DNA of 64,000 nt. Source: Sphingobium boeckii. GTDB taxonomy: Bacteria; Pseudomonadota; Alphaproteobacteria; Sphingomonadales; Sphingomonadaceae. Position numbers and translations under genes: made by a program. A model generated the notes under the pieces. The model was not told the origin of the DNA. It searched no databases and was given only the letters and a program-made list of their open reading frames with translations. The DNA is taken from assembly GCF_014199215.1 (NCBI RefSeq), contig NZ_JACIJC010000004.1, positions 248,001 through 312,000 on the forward strand. Direction: 5' to 3'. Positions 27,861-36,571 of this stretch are shown here, piece by piece (the stretch's first letter is position 1; each line of letters starts with the position of its first letter).

Positions 27861-28381
27861 GCGACAAGCCCCTGCTGACCCCGATTCCCTATGAAGATTT
27901 CGTCAAGGACGTTCGCGTGATCGCGGCCGCGGTGAAGGCCGATGGCTGGGCACCCGATTTCCTGATCGGCATCGGCCGCGGCGGACTTGTGCCCGGTGCC
28001 TATCTCTCCCACGCCACCGGCATCAACCTGCTGTCAGTCGATCATTCGGCCAAGATCTATGGTTTTGGCGATCGGCTCCTCGCCGAACTCGCGCGCCAAT
28101 CGGGCGAGGGCAAGAGGCTGCTGGTGGTGGATGACATCAACGATTCGGGGAAGACGATCCGCTATCTGCGCGAAGCAATGGACGGCGCGGGCGGCGTTTC
28201 GGAGAATGTCCGTTTCGCGGTCCTGCTCAACAATATCCGCTCCCCCGCCAAGGTCGATTACTGCTCCCGCACGATCGACCGGCATACCAGCAAGGACTGG
28301 TTCGTATTCCCCTGGGAAGCGATGGCAGCGGATGCCGTCTTGCACGAGGATGCGATGGCGGTGCCGGAACGATTGGCCTAG
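27857..28381 (+). CDS. Purine (xanthine/hypoxanthine) phosphoribosyltransferase
   Basis: A type I phosphoribosyltransferase of 174 residues. The PRPP-binding loop is LLVVDDINDSGKTIRYL, and the preceding DFLIGIGRGGLVPGAYLSH carries the other PRPP contacts. YSC/W and FPWE near the C-terminus (DWFVFPWEAMA) resemble Gpt-type xanthine-guanine or hypoxanthine enzymes that stack the purine on a Trp. It is translationally coupled (ATGA overlap) to the adenine deaminase-like gene, which supplies hypoxanthine, so the pair likely salvages adenine. The exact base preference needs an assay. Confidence 0.85.
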   Translation: MSDKPLLTPIPYEDFVKDVRVIAAAVKADGWAPDFLIGIGRGGLVPGAYLSHATGINLLSVDHSAKIYGFGDRLLAELARQSGEGKRLLVVDDINDSGKTIRYLREAMDGAGGVSENVRFAVLLNNIRSPAKVDYCSRTIDRHTSKDWFVFPWEAMAADAVLHEDAMAVPERLA

Positions 28382-28395
28382 GCTTGCGCTATAAC

Positions 28396-28460
28396 GGCGT
28401 TTGTCCCGAGCGCAGTTGGTGACGGTTCCCACGTCCCTCGACTGCGCTCGGCACAAGGGG
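28396..28460. repeat. GTTTGTCCCGAGC inverted repeat copy
   Basis: The left arm starts CGTTTGTCCCGAGCGCAGT, and the right arm is ACGTCCCTCGACTGCGCTCG plus GCACAAGG. The arms are imperfect. It sits between the convergent phosphoribosyltransferase and OsmC genes. Related copies are at 15749, 30417 and 44354. Confidence 0.75.
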
Positions 28461-28467
28461 TTACAGG

Positions 28468-28893
28468 TCAAGCCGCCGGCACGGTCGCAATCACCGGATT
28501 GCCCTCCAGCGTCCGTTGCACGGGACAGCGCGAAGCGACGGAAAGCAGCTTTTCCCGCTGCGCATCCGAAAGCGCCGGGCCATGGATCCGCACCGTCTTG
28601 GTAAACACATCGGTATAGGCCGGCTTGCCTTCGATCCCGCCCTTGCGATGGGTGAGGCCCACTTCGACCTCCTCGAGCGGCCAACCCTGCTGCTTGGCGT
28701 AAAAACGCACCGTCATCGCAGTGCATTCCCCCAGCGCCGCCAGCAACAGATCATAGGGCGCCGGCCCCAGATCCTTGCCGCCCGCCGCTTCGGGTTCATC
28801 GCCCAATATCTCGTGACCGGAAACCTGGATGCGCACGGCAAAATCGCTCTCGCCAGTCTCCTGAACATGCGCTTCTATACGACCGTCCGTCAT
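28468..28893 (-). CDS. OsmC family protein
   Basis: A 141-residue peroxide-detoxifying protein of the OsmC/Ohr superfamily. The two redox cysteines lie in LLLAALGECTAMTVRFYAKQ and SRCPVQRTL, as in thiol peroxidases of the group. The GKDLGPAPYDLL segment before the first Cys is the usual GP-xP-Y-LL family motif and fits the YhfA-like subgroup. The start at 28893 overlaps the stop of the upstream cytochrome c gene (ATGA), so the two form an operon. It is cytosolic, with no signal peptide. Confidence 0.88.
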   Translation of the reverse strand: MTDGRIEAHVQETGESDFAVRIQVSGHEILGDEPEAAGGKDLGPAPYDLLLAALGECTAMTVRFYAKQQGWPLEEVEVGLTHRKGGIEGKPAYTDVFTKTVRIHGPALSDAQREKLLSVASRCPVQRTLEGNPVIATVPAA

Positions 28894-29336
28894 CACTTCA
28901 CCGTTTTCAGATAGGCGATCAGATCGGCGCGGTCCTGCGGCTTGCGCATTCCGAAATAGGCCATGCGCGTGCCGGGGATCACCTTTTGCGGCGCTTCTAT
29001 GAAGGCGTAGAGATGGTCTTCGCTCCACACTTCGCCGCTGGCCTTGTTCGCGGGCGAATAGTTGAAGCCGGGCACCTGTCCCGCGGTGCGGCCGACCACG
29101 CCATGCAGCGACGGGCCGATGATATTCTTGCCCGGCTCGATCGCGTGGCAGGCCTTGCACTGCATGAACAGCTTTTCGCCCTTGGCGGCGTCGCCGGTGA
29201 GCGAGGCATAGGCGACAGGCGCGGCGGACACTTCGGGCGCTGCCGCCTGTTCGCTCGCACCACTCTCTTCAGGCTTGGCCCCGGAGCAACCCGCCAGCAC
29301 CAAGGCCAGCCCGGCCACCGTGAAAAATGCCCTCAT
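28893..29336 (-). CDS. Class I cytochrome c lipoprotein
   Basis: A membrane-anchored c-type cytochrome of 147 residues. It has a lipobox (LVLAGC, Cys17), an Ala/Pro-rich linker (about 20-45), then a class I cytochrome fold with haem site CKACH (Cys60, Cys63, His64) and probable sixth ligand Met125 in PGTRMAYFGM. The GPSLHGVVGRTAGQVPGF segment is typical of mitochondrial-type c2/c550 proteins. The chosen ATG at 29336 is the only one that gives a clean signal peptide. It lies upstream of, and is coupled to, OsmC and divergent from hemC. It could pass electrons in the periplasm. Confidence 0.9.
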   Translation of the reverse strand: MRAFFTVAGLALVLAGCSGAKPEESGASEQAAAPEVSAAPVAYASLTGDAAKGEKLFMQCKACHAIEPGKNIIGPSLHGVVGRTAGQVPGFNYSPANKASGEVWSEDHLYAFIEAPQKVIPGTRMAYFGMRKPQDRADLIAYLKTVK

Positions 29337-29462
29337 ATATCTTCCTCTGCACACGTCTTCGCTTCGACCCGCCGGATATACACTGAAAGTCGGGGCGGAC
29401 AATTGCATGACATCATCGCAATGCCCCTTTTCCCTGCGCTGCAAGACCTTTACAGGGCGGCG

Positions 29463-30392
29463 ATGGCCCCTCCCCCGCTTCCCTTGAAACTTGGCACCCG
29501 CGGCTCTCCGCTGGCGCTTACCCAGGCCCATATGGTGCGCCGCGCGCTGATGGCAGCGCATGGCTGGGGCGAGGATGCGATCACCATCGTGCCCGTGAAG
29601 ACCACGGGGGATCGCGTACAGGATCGTCCGCTGTCGGAACTGGGCGGCAAGGCGCTGTGGACCAAGGAACTGGATCACGCGCTGGGCGAAGGCGCGATCG
29701 ATTTCGCCGTGCATTCGATGAAGGATGTGGAGACGATCCGCCCCGAAGCGATCGTGATCGCCGCGATGCTGGAGCGCGCGGACATGCGGGACCGGCTGAT
29801 CGGGGCGGACTCCGTTGCGGCGCTGCCCCGCGGCGCGCGCGTGGGCACCAGTTCTCCGCGCCGGTCCGCCCAGCTTTTGCGGCTGCGCGCCGATCTGGAG
29901 ATCGTGATGTTTCGCGGGAATGTGGATACCCGCCTTTCGCGCCTCAATCTGGGCGAAGCGGATGCGACCTTGCTGGCGGCGGCGGGGCTGGACCGGCTGG
30001 GCCGGCCTGAGATCGGCCATGCCATCGCGACGGACATCATGCTGCCCGCCCCTGCGCAGGGTGCGGTCGGCATCGAATGCCTGGGCACGCGCGATGACCT
30101 GCGCGCAGCGCTGGCCGCGATCGATCATCATGACACGCATCTGTGCGTGCTGACGGAACGCGCATTGCTGGCGCATCTGGGCGCGGATTGCCGCTCCCCC
30201 ATGGCCGCACTGGCGGTGCGCGAGGGCGACAGCGTATTTCTCCGCGCCGAAATCCTGTCCATGGACGGCCGCCTCCACCGCGCCGGGGAAACAACGGCGG
30301 CGGTGGGCGATCATGCGCCGATCGCGGCACTCGCCTCCGCATTGCTGGCCGATGCCGAGCCCGAATTGCGAGCGCTGTTTTCCGGCATCTGA
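29463..30392 (+). CDS. hemC: Hydroxymethylbilane synthase (porphobilinogen deaminase)
   Basis: A 309-residue haem-pathway enzyme that joins four porphobilinogens into hydroxymethylbilane. Motifs: LGTRGSPLALTQA, the catalytic Asp region DFAVHSMKDVETI (Asp80), GTSSPRRSAQLLR with substrate-binding arginines, FRGNVDTRLSRL, and Cys243 in LGADCRSPMAAL, which holds the dipyrromethane cofactor. The ATG at 29463 gives the usual N-terminus; an in-frame ATG at 29418 is possible. hemD does not follow; instead a block of repeats does. It is divergent from the cytochrome c gene, 126 bp apart. Confidence 0.95.
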   Translation: MAPPPLPLKLGTRGSPLALTQAHMVRRALMAAHGWGEDAITIVPVKTTGDRVQDRPLSELGGKALWTKELDHALGEGAIDFAVHSMKDVETIRPEAIVIAAMLERADMRDRLIGADSVAALPRGARVGTSSPRRSAQLLRLRADLEIVMFRGNVDTRLSRLNLGEADATLLAAAGLDRLGRPEIGHAIATDIMLPAPAQGAVGIECLGTRDDLRAALAAIDHHDTHLCVLTERALLAHLGADCRSPMAALAVREGDSVFLRAEILSMDGRLHRAGETTAAVGDHAPIAALASALLADAEPELRALFSGI

Positions 30393-30416
30393 AGCGGACT
30401 GGAGGCATCGACAGCG

Positions 30417-30654
30417 CCGTTTGTCCGAGCACGATCGAGAGACGCTGCACCGGTTCTCGCGCCCCTCGACCCTTCGACTTTGCTCAGGGGAGCCTTCGCT
30501 CGGGACAAACGGTTTAGAGCGCGATGACTTCAGGTCGATCCAACCCGTCATTGCGAGCGTAGCGAAGCGATCCAGAGCGGCTTATGCCACGTTGGATTGC
30601 CGCGTCGCTGCGCTCCTCGCAATGACGGAGCCATGCAATGTCCATCACGCTCTA
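30417..30654. repeat. Composite nested repeat block
   Basis: This stretch accounts for most of the 342-bp gap between hemC and the autotransporter. A GTTTGTCC repeat at 30417-30512 has an inner CCCTTCGACTTTGCTCAGGG segment. A GTCATTGCGAGCG repeat lies at 30547-30626 with slightly diverged arms. Both the gap between them and the second copy are enclosed by an outer inverted pair, TAGAGCGCGATG (30515-30526) and CATCACGCTCTA (30643-30654). Three repeat families are thus stacked or nested. I see no gene in the gap. Confidence 0.75.
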
Positions 30655-30734
30655 GCGCGGCGACCTAGATCAGCCGCCGGATCGATACGCTACCCGATCC
30701 AGCGGCTGACAGCCGCCGCATTTCACATCCCGCC

Positions 30735-33700
30735 TTAGAGGCCGACGTTCAGTGAAACGCGGAAGGCGACGGCGGCGCGGCCCTGCTGTTCTTCGGCGCT
30801 GAATTCGCCGCCCAGCGAGAAGCCCGGAGTGCCACCCACGACGCGCAGTTTGCCGACCCAGCCATTGGTGCGGTCTTCGGGAAGCAGCGTGAAATCAGCG
30901 CCATCCTTGAAACGTGCGGTGGTCCAACCGAGCGAACCGCCGATAAGCTGGCGACGGCCGCCTTCGATTTCAGCACGCATCCAGCCGGCATCACGCTCCA
31001 GGCTGCCGAAATCATAGCCAGCGACCATCGTCCCCGTGGCCGCCAGTTCGTCGCTGGTGCGGCCGTCCACGATCAGGTTGAACGCATCGCCGCCGCCGGT
31101 TTCGGCATAGCCATCTTCCTTCAGACGATAATAATCGATCGCCGCGGTCGGCCGCAGACTGAATCGCTTGCCCAGTCTCACTTCATAGGAAAGCCCGGCC
31201 GATGCGCCGAACAAGGTGCCGTCCCATTCGCCGTCCGCCTGGCGTTCAACCTCTGCGCCGCCGGCCGAACCATTGAAGATGCGTGTGCCATCAAAGCCGA
31301 TGCGGGCCGCCGAGGCGCGCGCGTTCGCATTCAGGCCGCCCCAATGCCCCCGCCAGTAAGCCGCGAGCTCGAACTGGTTGGTATTGACCTCATTATTGGT
31401 GCCGCCATCGGCATCGCTGCCCGCCAGATAGGCCAGCGACAGGCCGAGATTGCCCAGGCCGTCCGTCTTGATTTCAGCGCCACCCGATGCGCCCCAACCC
31501 GTGATATCATAGGCCGCAGTGTCGCCAAGCGATTTGGACGTGCCCCAGGCCACCTGTTGCAGCCAGAAGCCCCAATGCCCCTGATCGGCAAAGGGCGCAT
31601 TGGGATCCGCCAGGAAGCGCGCCGTGGCCCGTGACGCCTGAGTGACCGTTTCGAAAGCGCCGCCCGCATGATCGGGCAGCATCTGCCGCAGGCTGGAGCG
31701 GAAATCGCCGCCATCCTGTATCGCCAGATAGCTGTCTTCGATCGCGGCGTCCTTGCCGATGGCCGTGAAGATCGCATTATAGGCGGCACCCTGCGAACGA
31801 TTGAGGCCAAGCTCCGTGCTCGATTTGCGCGCGATGGAGAGCTTCACTTCGCCCGCCGCATCATTGGCGGCGACGCTGCTCTTGAACATGAAGGGCAGCG
31901 CCACGGCATCGGAGGTGAGGTTCGCGCCGCCGGCCATGGAGCCCGATTTCACGATCAGATAATCGCCCACGGCATTGCTGACCGTATCGATCGAAACGAT
32001 GATCTTGGATCCGGTCGCGAAATTGGCCGCGCCGCCCACCAGATATTGCGTGAAATTGTTCACGTCTCCCGCGATGTTCACCCCGATTCCGCTGCCGCCC
32101 GAAAGCGCGAGCGTGTTGAGCGCCACCGGCCCCGTGCCGGTGACCAGCAATTTGCCGCCCGTGAGATTGGCGTTGAGATTGGTGCTGTTCACCAGCCTGC
32201 CGGTGAATACCGATGTGCCGCCCAGCGTCAGGCTATCGCTGCCGCCGCCGAAATCGATCGTGCCGGTCAGCTTGGTGGCGCCCGCCAGCGCTACGGCATC
32301 ATTGCCGCCGCCGAAGCTCACATCGCCCAGATAGACCGCATCGCCGCCCAGCTTCAGCGTGTTGGTACCCGCGCCGAACCGGGCCGCGCCGGTCACCGTG
32401 CCATCGGCGATATCGAACAGATCATTGCCCGATCCGAACAGCACGTCACCGACAATGGCGGGAGCCGCCGCCGTCGCCGCCACTGCGGGCTGGCGCACGG
32501 TAACGCCGTTTCCGTTGGCGGACACATTGATCGCCACGGCCTTGTCCACGCCGGGTTTCGCGCTGGTGGCCGAGATCGCGCCGCTATTCTCGATCAGGCC
32601 GACCGTTCCGGCCCTGTCGATGACTGCCACCGCCGATCCGTCCACAGCGGCTGCGGCTGTGATCTTGCCGCTGTTGCTGAGCGACGTGACGTTCGCGCCT
32701 GCATCGATCGAGAGCGCGCTGACGAGCGAGGCGGCTGCGCTGCCGCCCTGCGCGGAGATCGTGCCGGCATTCTTGATGATCGGCACGCTGGCCCCATTGC
32801 CGATCCGCACCGCGGTCGCATTGCCGCCGGTCGACACCGCCACCACCGTGCCGTTGACGGTCATCCCGCCTGCGACGGTAACCGTGCCACCCAGGCCGCC
32901 GATCACGATGCCATTGGCCTGCACATCCTTGTAAACGCCGTTGCCGCCGATCGTGCCGTTGATCACGATGCCATGGCCGCCCGCCGCCGTTCCGGCGACT
33001 GCGCCGATCGCGACCGGGCCGGTGGCCGCGCCGATCTGGACCGCGGGGGCTGCACCATAAGAGACGACAGCGGCACTGCCTTCCTTGGCGTCTTCAATGC
33101 CGTCCTTATCTTCATCCTTGTCCGTCGTGCTGGCATCCTTGGGCGGCACATCGAACAGGATGCCGCCCGCGACACTGCCGGACACGATCAGCGCCGGACC
33201 GCCCTGCAGCAGATCATCGGCATCCAGCTTGCTCACATCGGCCGGGGCCGTGGTGGAGCGATAACCGGTGGCGGTGATGGCGCTCTGGATCAGCAAAGCG
33301 CCGCCGATATCGCCCTGAAGCGCGACGCCCACGGCGTTGCCCCCCTGCACGGCAATCGCGCCGCCGTTCAATTTCACATCGCCACTGACGGCACCGGCGC
33401 GGATGCCCACGCTGTTGTCACCCGTCACGGTGATCGTGCCGCTATGATTGAGCGATCCGGCCAGCGGGCCGCCGAGCGCAATGCCCGCGCTGTCATTGCC
33501 TTCGATCACGATGCTGCCGCTGTTGATCACATTGCCCGTGAAGCCGTCCAGCGTGCGGATGCCATAGCGGCGTGCGCCCTGCGCGAACGGACCATCAAGA
33601 TCGCCATCCTTGTCCGTATCGGTGGGCGTATAATTTTCGTCGACGATGATCTTGCCGCTGTTGGCGATCGTGCCAGCCGTGCCGGCATTGGCCTGGATCG

Positions 33701-33962
33701 CGCTCGCATCGTTCGCGCCGGTGATCTGGACGGTACCTTCGTTGGTCACATTGTGATTGCTGTTCATCGTGACGGCGACGCCGCTGGTGGTGGTGGCTAC
33801 CGATCCGGCCGCCGCGATACGAATGGTGTCCGCCGCGCCGTTATTGGCGGTCGCGGTGGCGATGGGGGTGGTGCGCGCCGTGCTGACCACGGTTTCCGCG
33901 TGCAGCGGAAGGGCAAGCAATGCGATGGGGGTCAGGCAGGTGCAGGCAAGAAGGTTGCGCAT
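30735..33962 (-). CDS. Autotransporter with C-terminal beta-barrel
   Basis: A surface or secreted protein of 1075 residues (type V secretion). It has a signal peptide (MRNLLACTCLTPIALLALPL, cleavage after LHA), then a long passenger of Gly/Ala/Val/Asn/Thr-rich short repeats (about 25-720) of the beta-helix type, with many NSG, GNA and GG turns. A linker and the autotransporter barrel (about 800-1075) end in AFRVSLNVGL. Two acidic Asp-rich inserts (DTDKDGDLDG at about 115-124 and TDKDEDKDGIED at about 280) look like calcium-binding loops. The final residue is Leu, not the common Phe. The gene follows the TonB receptor operon on the same strand, 197 bp away. The adhesin or enzyme role is unknown. 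Confidence 0.88.
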   Translation of the reverse strand: MRNLLACTCLTPIALLALPLHAETVVSTARTTPIATATANNGAADTIRIAAAGSVATTTSGVAVTMNSNHNVTNEGTVQITGANDASAIQANAGTAGTIANSGKIIVDENYTPTDTDKDGDLDGPFAQGARRYGIRTLDGFTGNVINSGSIVIEGNDSAGIALGGPLAGSLNHSGTITVTGDNSVGIRAGAVSGDVKLNGGAIAVQGGNAVGVALQGDIGGALLIQSAITATGYRSTTAPADVSKLDADDLLQGGPALIVSGSVAGGILFDVPPKDASTTDKDEDKDGIEDAKEGSAAVVSYGAAPAVQIGAATGPVAIGAVAGTAAGGHGIVINGTIGGNGVYKDVQANGIVIGGLGGTVTVAGGMTVNGTVVAVSTGGNATAVRIGNGASVPIIKNAGTISAQGGSAAASLVSALSIDAGANVTSLSNSGKITAAAAVDGSAVAVIDRAGTVGLIENSGAISATSAKPGVDKAVAINVSANGNGVTVRQPAVAATAAAPAIVGDVLFGSGNDLFDIADGTVTGAARFGAGTNTLKLGGDAVYLGDVSFGGGNDAVALAGATKLTGTIDFGGGSDSLTLGGTSVFTGRLVNSTNLNANLTGGKLLVTGTGPVALNTLALSGGSGIGVNIAGDVNNFTQYLVGGAANFATGSKIIVSIDTVSNAVGDYLIVKSGSMAGGANLTSDAVALPFMFKSSVAANDAAGEVKLSIARKSSTELGLNRSQGAAYNAIFTAIGKDAAIEDSYLAIQDGGDFRSSLRQMLPDHAGGAFETVTQASRATARFLADPNAPFADQGHWGFWLQQVAWGTSKSLGDTAAYDITGWGASGGAEIKTDGLGNLGLSLAYLAGSDADGGTNNEVNTNQFELAAYWRGHWGGLNANARASAARIGFDGTRIFNGSAGGAEVERQADGEWDGTLFGASAGLSYEVRLGKRFSLRPTAAIDYYRLKEDGYAETGGGDAFNLIVDGRTSDELAATGTMVAGYDFGSLERDAGWMRAEIEGGRRQLIGGSLGWTTARFKDGADFTLLPEDRTNGWVGKLRVVGGTPGFSLGGEFSAEEQQGRAAVAFRVSLNVGL

Positions 33963-34068
33963 CGGAACTCCGGTGTTGGGCTGGCGAAGGATCGCCTATG
34001 CTCAACCAGACGGCGCGGCGGATGCGGACCCGCATACAAAAATCGATTTTTCTCCCGCAACGCTTGCC

Positions 34069-34133
34069 CTGAGCTTGTCGAAGGGTCTGCTTGGCTTCGG
34101 CGCAGAGGGAGGAAGAGGCTTCGACAGGCTCAG
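34069..34133. repeat. CTGAGCTTGTCGAAG inverted repeat
   Basis: Arms CTGAGCTTGTCGAAG (34069-34083) and CTTCGACAGGCTCAG (34119-34133) differ by one base from perfect complementarity. This is a well-known repeat form in sphingomonads. It lies between the receptor gene and the autotransporter and may act as a hairpin at the receptor's 3' end. Confidence 0.75.
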
Positions 34134-34159
34134 CCCGAACGGGTCCGGAGATCTAGAAC

Positions 34160-36571
34160 CTAGAAACGCACGTCCATACCGATGCGGATCGTGCGCGGCC
34201 GCAGCGGGGTGATCTGGGATTCGTGAGGCAATGTGAAGGGCGATCCGAGCGAAAAGCGGTTGCCGATCGTGTCGAGCAGATTGGTGGCGCTGAGGAACAG
34301 GCCATAGCCGCCCCGCCCGATCCGCACGCTCATCGCGGTATCGAGAAAATCGCCTTGCGCTACGCCCAGAACGGGGCCGATGCCGAGCCGCGACCGGCCG
34401 ACATAACGCGCCCAGCCGGACAGCCGGAAATCATAATCGCCCCCCAGAATCGTGGCATATTCAGCGCCGATCCGGCCATTGAAGCGCGCCACATTGGGCA
34501 GGGCATTGCTCTCCGCAATCACGGCGTCGGCCGAGATCGGCGCGCCCGCAGCCAGGCTTGACCGCAAAACGACCACATTCACCTGCGGGCTGGTGAGCCG
34601 GCTATCCGCAAACACGCCCGCCGCTTCGATCCGCAAGCCCGGCACGGGCCGCCAGCCCAGAGCCGCATCGACCGACCAGATGCGGCCATCGCCGATATTG
34701 GCGGTTCCGGGCAGCCCGAAGCCGTCGATCAGATCCGCCTGGATATCACGCCAGCGCGTGTGGACGAGGGAGATGGCGGCGTCGAAGCCGGTATCGCCCC
34801 GGCCGCCGTAGCGCAGGCCCAGCTCGGCGGAAGACACATCGTCATTCTGATAGCGCTGGACGATCTCGTTGCGCACCGCGATCCCGCCCGGCCTGAAACC
34901 CTCCTGATAGCGGGCGAACAACGTGAGAGCGTGATGCGGCGCATAGCTGATCGCGAGCGAGGGCAGCACGGTCGTTTCGCCGCGTTGCGCCTGCATCCGC
35001 GTGGCCAGCGCCACTGCCACGGGCGTATCCAGCGCCTCGCCGGAGAGCCGCGCATAGGTCAGCCGCCCGCCGCCCGTGAGGTTCACCGCCGGGGCCACCC
35101 GCAACGTCATTTCCCCGAACAGCGTCGCCTCGTCCACACCGTTCGACACGCCGGTGACCGCGCGCGCGAACGAAACCTGACCCGCAAGCCGGTTCAGCCG
35201 ATAGCGATTGCGCACCAGACTGGTGCCGACCACCCAGCTTACAGACCCGCCGCCATCATGGGACAACCGGTTTTCGCTGGAGAGCAGCGAGATGCGGCTC
35301 TTCTGGCGGAAGAGTGCGGGCGCGCCGCCTTCCGGCGTGGCATCATAGGTTTCGGAAATATCCTGCCGCACCGCGCCTGAGGCCGATACGAAGCTCAGGC
35401 CATTATCCCAATCCTTGCGGATCACGATCTGGCCCAGCGCATAATCATTGGCGAAAGCCTGCGCCACCGGGCTGGCCTTGGTGAGATCAGGCAGATCGCG
35501 ATTGGCCGATTGGCTATCGTCCCCGCGGATCGATTGCAGCGCGCCGCCCAGTTCGATCGTCCAGCCCGACCCCGGCTCGGCGCGCAAGGCCAGGCGGCCG
35601 CCATAGGTATCCGTGCGGTTCACGTCCTGCAGATCGCGCAGGCTATCGTCGATATAACCGCCATCGCGCACGGCATAGCCGACCGCGCGGAGCGCCACCT
35701 TATCCCCCAGCACGGGCAGGTTGATCATCGCGCTGCCATCATAACTCGGCCCGCCATGCGCGGTGGATCCACCCGAGAGCGCGAGGCTCGCCTGCGTCGC
35801 CCCCATGCGGGGTGACACCGGCAGGATGCGCAGCACGCCGCCGAGCGATCCAGCGCCATGCAGCGTGCCTTGCGGCCCCTGCAGCACTTCGATCGTGGCG
35901 ATGTCATAGAGCCGGAGATCGGGATCGGGGGCGTTATAATTGAGCCGCGTTTCCCCCAGATACTGGCCCACCGTGGCCTGGGTCGGCCCGTTGAAGCTCG
36001 AATCCGCAATGCCGCGCATGAACAATTTGTTGCGCCCGGAGCCGAGATGCGTGGAATTGACGCCGGGCAATCGGGACGCGATGGCGTCCGTGCCGGCGCC
36101 ATCAGCGCCCGCCGGGAAATCCGCCATCGTCATTACCGAGACACTGCCGGGATAGCCGGCGAGCGGCATGGCACGCTTGCTGCCCGTGACCACGATTTCC
36201 GCTTCCGGCGCGTCATCGGGCGCGACTGGCAGCGCCGCCGCCATACTTGCACGCTGCGGTCCGGGGCGAGCGCGCGTGCGCACGATGCGCCAGCCATTGT
36301 CGCCCAGGCTTATCGCCCGCGCATCGCTGCCTTTGAGAAGCTGGGCCAGCGCCTGCTTTACGGTGATCTTTCCGCTGACCCGACGCACCGGCAGCGATGC
36401 CAGCGCGGGATCGGAAATGCCGATGCTGATCCCCGCCTGCCGCCCGAGCACCACGATGGCGGGGCCGAGCCGCCCGGCGGGAAGCTCGATCGGCTGGCGC
36501 GACTCGGCATGGGCGGCGGAGGAGACCGCGCCCAACAGGAATATCAGAGCCGCGCGTTCAGCGTGCCGCAT
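34160..36571 (-). CDS. TonB-dependent receptor with N-terminal STN signalling domain
   Basis: An outer-membrane receptor of 803 residues of the FecA type. It has a signal peptide (MRHAERAALIFLLGAVSSAA), then an STN domain (about 28-90; QPIELPAGRLGPAIVVLGRQ), which contacts FecR in the periplasm. A TonB-box-like EAEIVVTGSKR precedes the plug (about 135-250; VEVLQGPQGTLHGAGSLGG with E replaced by I-E-V variants). The 22-strand barrel ends ...RTIRIGMDVRF with a terminal Phe. The start overlaps the FecR stop. With FecI and FecR upstream, this is a complete cell-surface signalling system: ligand binding to the receptor activates the ECF sigma factor. Iron-siderophore or haem uptake is likely, but no ligand is evident. 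Confidence 0.9.
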   Translation of the reverse strand: MRHAERAALIFLLGAVSSAAHAESRQPIELPAGRLGPAIVVLGRQAGISIGISDPALASLPVRRVSGKITVKQALAQLLKGSDARAISLGDNGWRIVRTRARPGPQRASMAAALPVAPDDAPEAEIVVTGSKRAMPLAGYPGSVSVMTMADFPAGADGAGTDAIASRLPGVNSTHLGSGRNKLFMRGIADSSFNGPTQATVGQYLGETRLNYNAPDPDLRLYDIATIEVLQGPQGTLHGAGSLGGVLRILPVSPRMGATQASLALSGGSTAHGGPSYDGSAMINLPVLGDKVALRAVGYAVRDGGYIDDSLRDLQDVNRTDTYGGRLALRAEPGSGWTIELGGALQSIRGDDSQSANRDLPDLTKASPVAQAFANDYALGQIVIRKDWDNGLSFVSASGAVRQDISETYDATPEGGAPALFRQKSRISLLSSENRLSHDGGGSVSWVVGTSLVRNRYRLNRLAGQVSFARAVTGVSNGVDEATLFGEMTLRVAPAVNLTGGGRLTYARLSGEALDTPVAVALATRMQAQRGETTVLPSLAISYAPHHALTLFARYQEGFRPGGIAVRNEIVQRYQNDDVSSAELGLRYGGRGDTGFDAAISLVHTRWRDIQADLIDGFGLPGTANIGDGRIWSVDAALGWRPVPGLRIEAAGVFADSRLTSPQVNVVVLRSSLAAGAPISADAVIAESNALPNVARFNGRIGAEYATILGGDYDFRLSGWARYVGRSRLGIGPVLGVAQGDFLDTAMSVRIGRGGYGLFLSATNLLDTIGNRFSLGSPFTLPHESQITPLRPRTIRIGMDVRF

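Noticed and set aside
31668-34163. An 831-codon open frame antisense to the autotransporter
   Set aside because: The translation is Arg/His/Ala-rich without motifs; it arises from the repetitive GC-rich passenger on the other strand.
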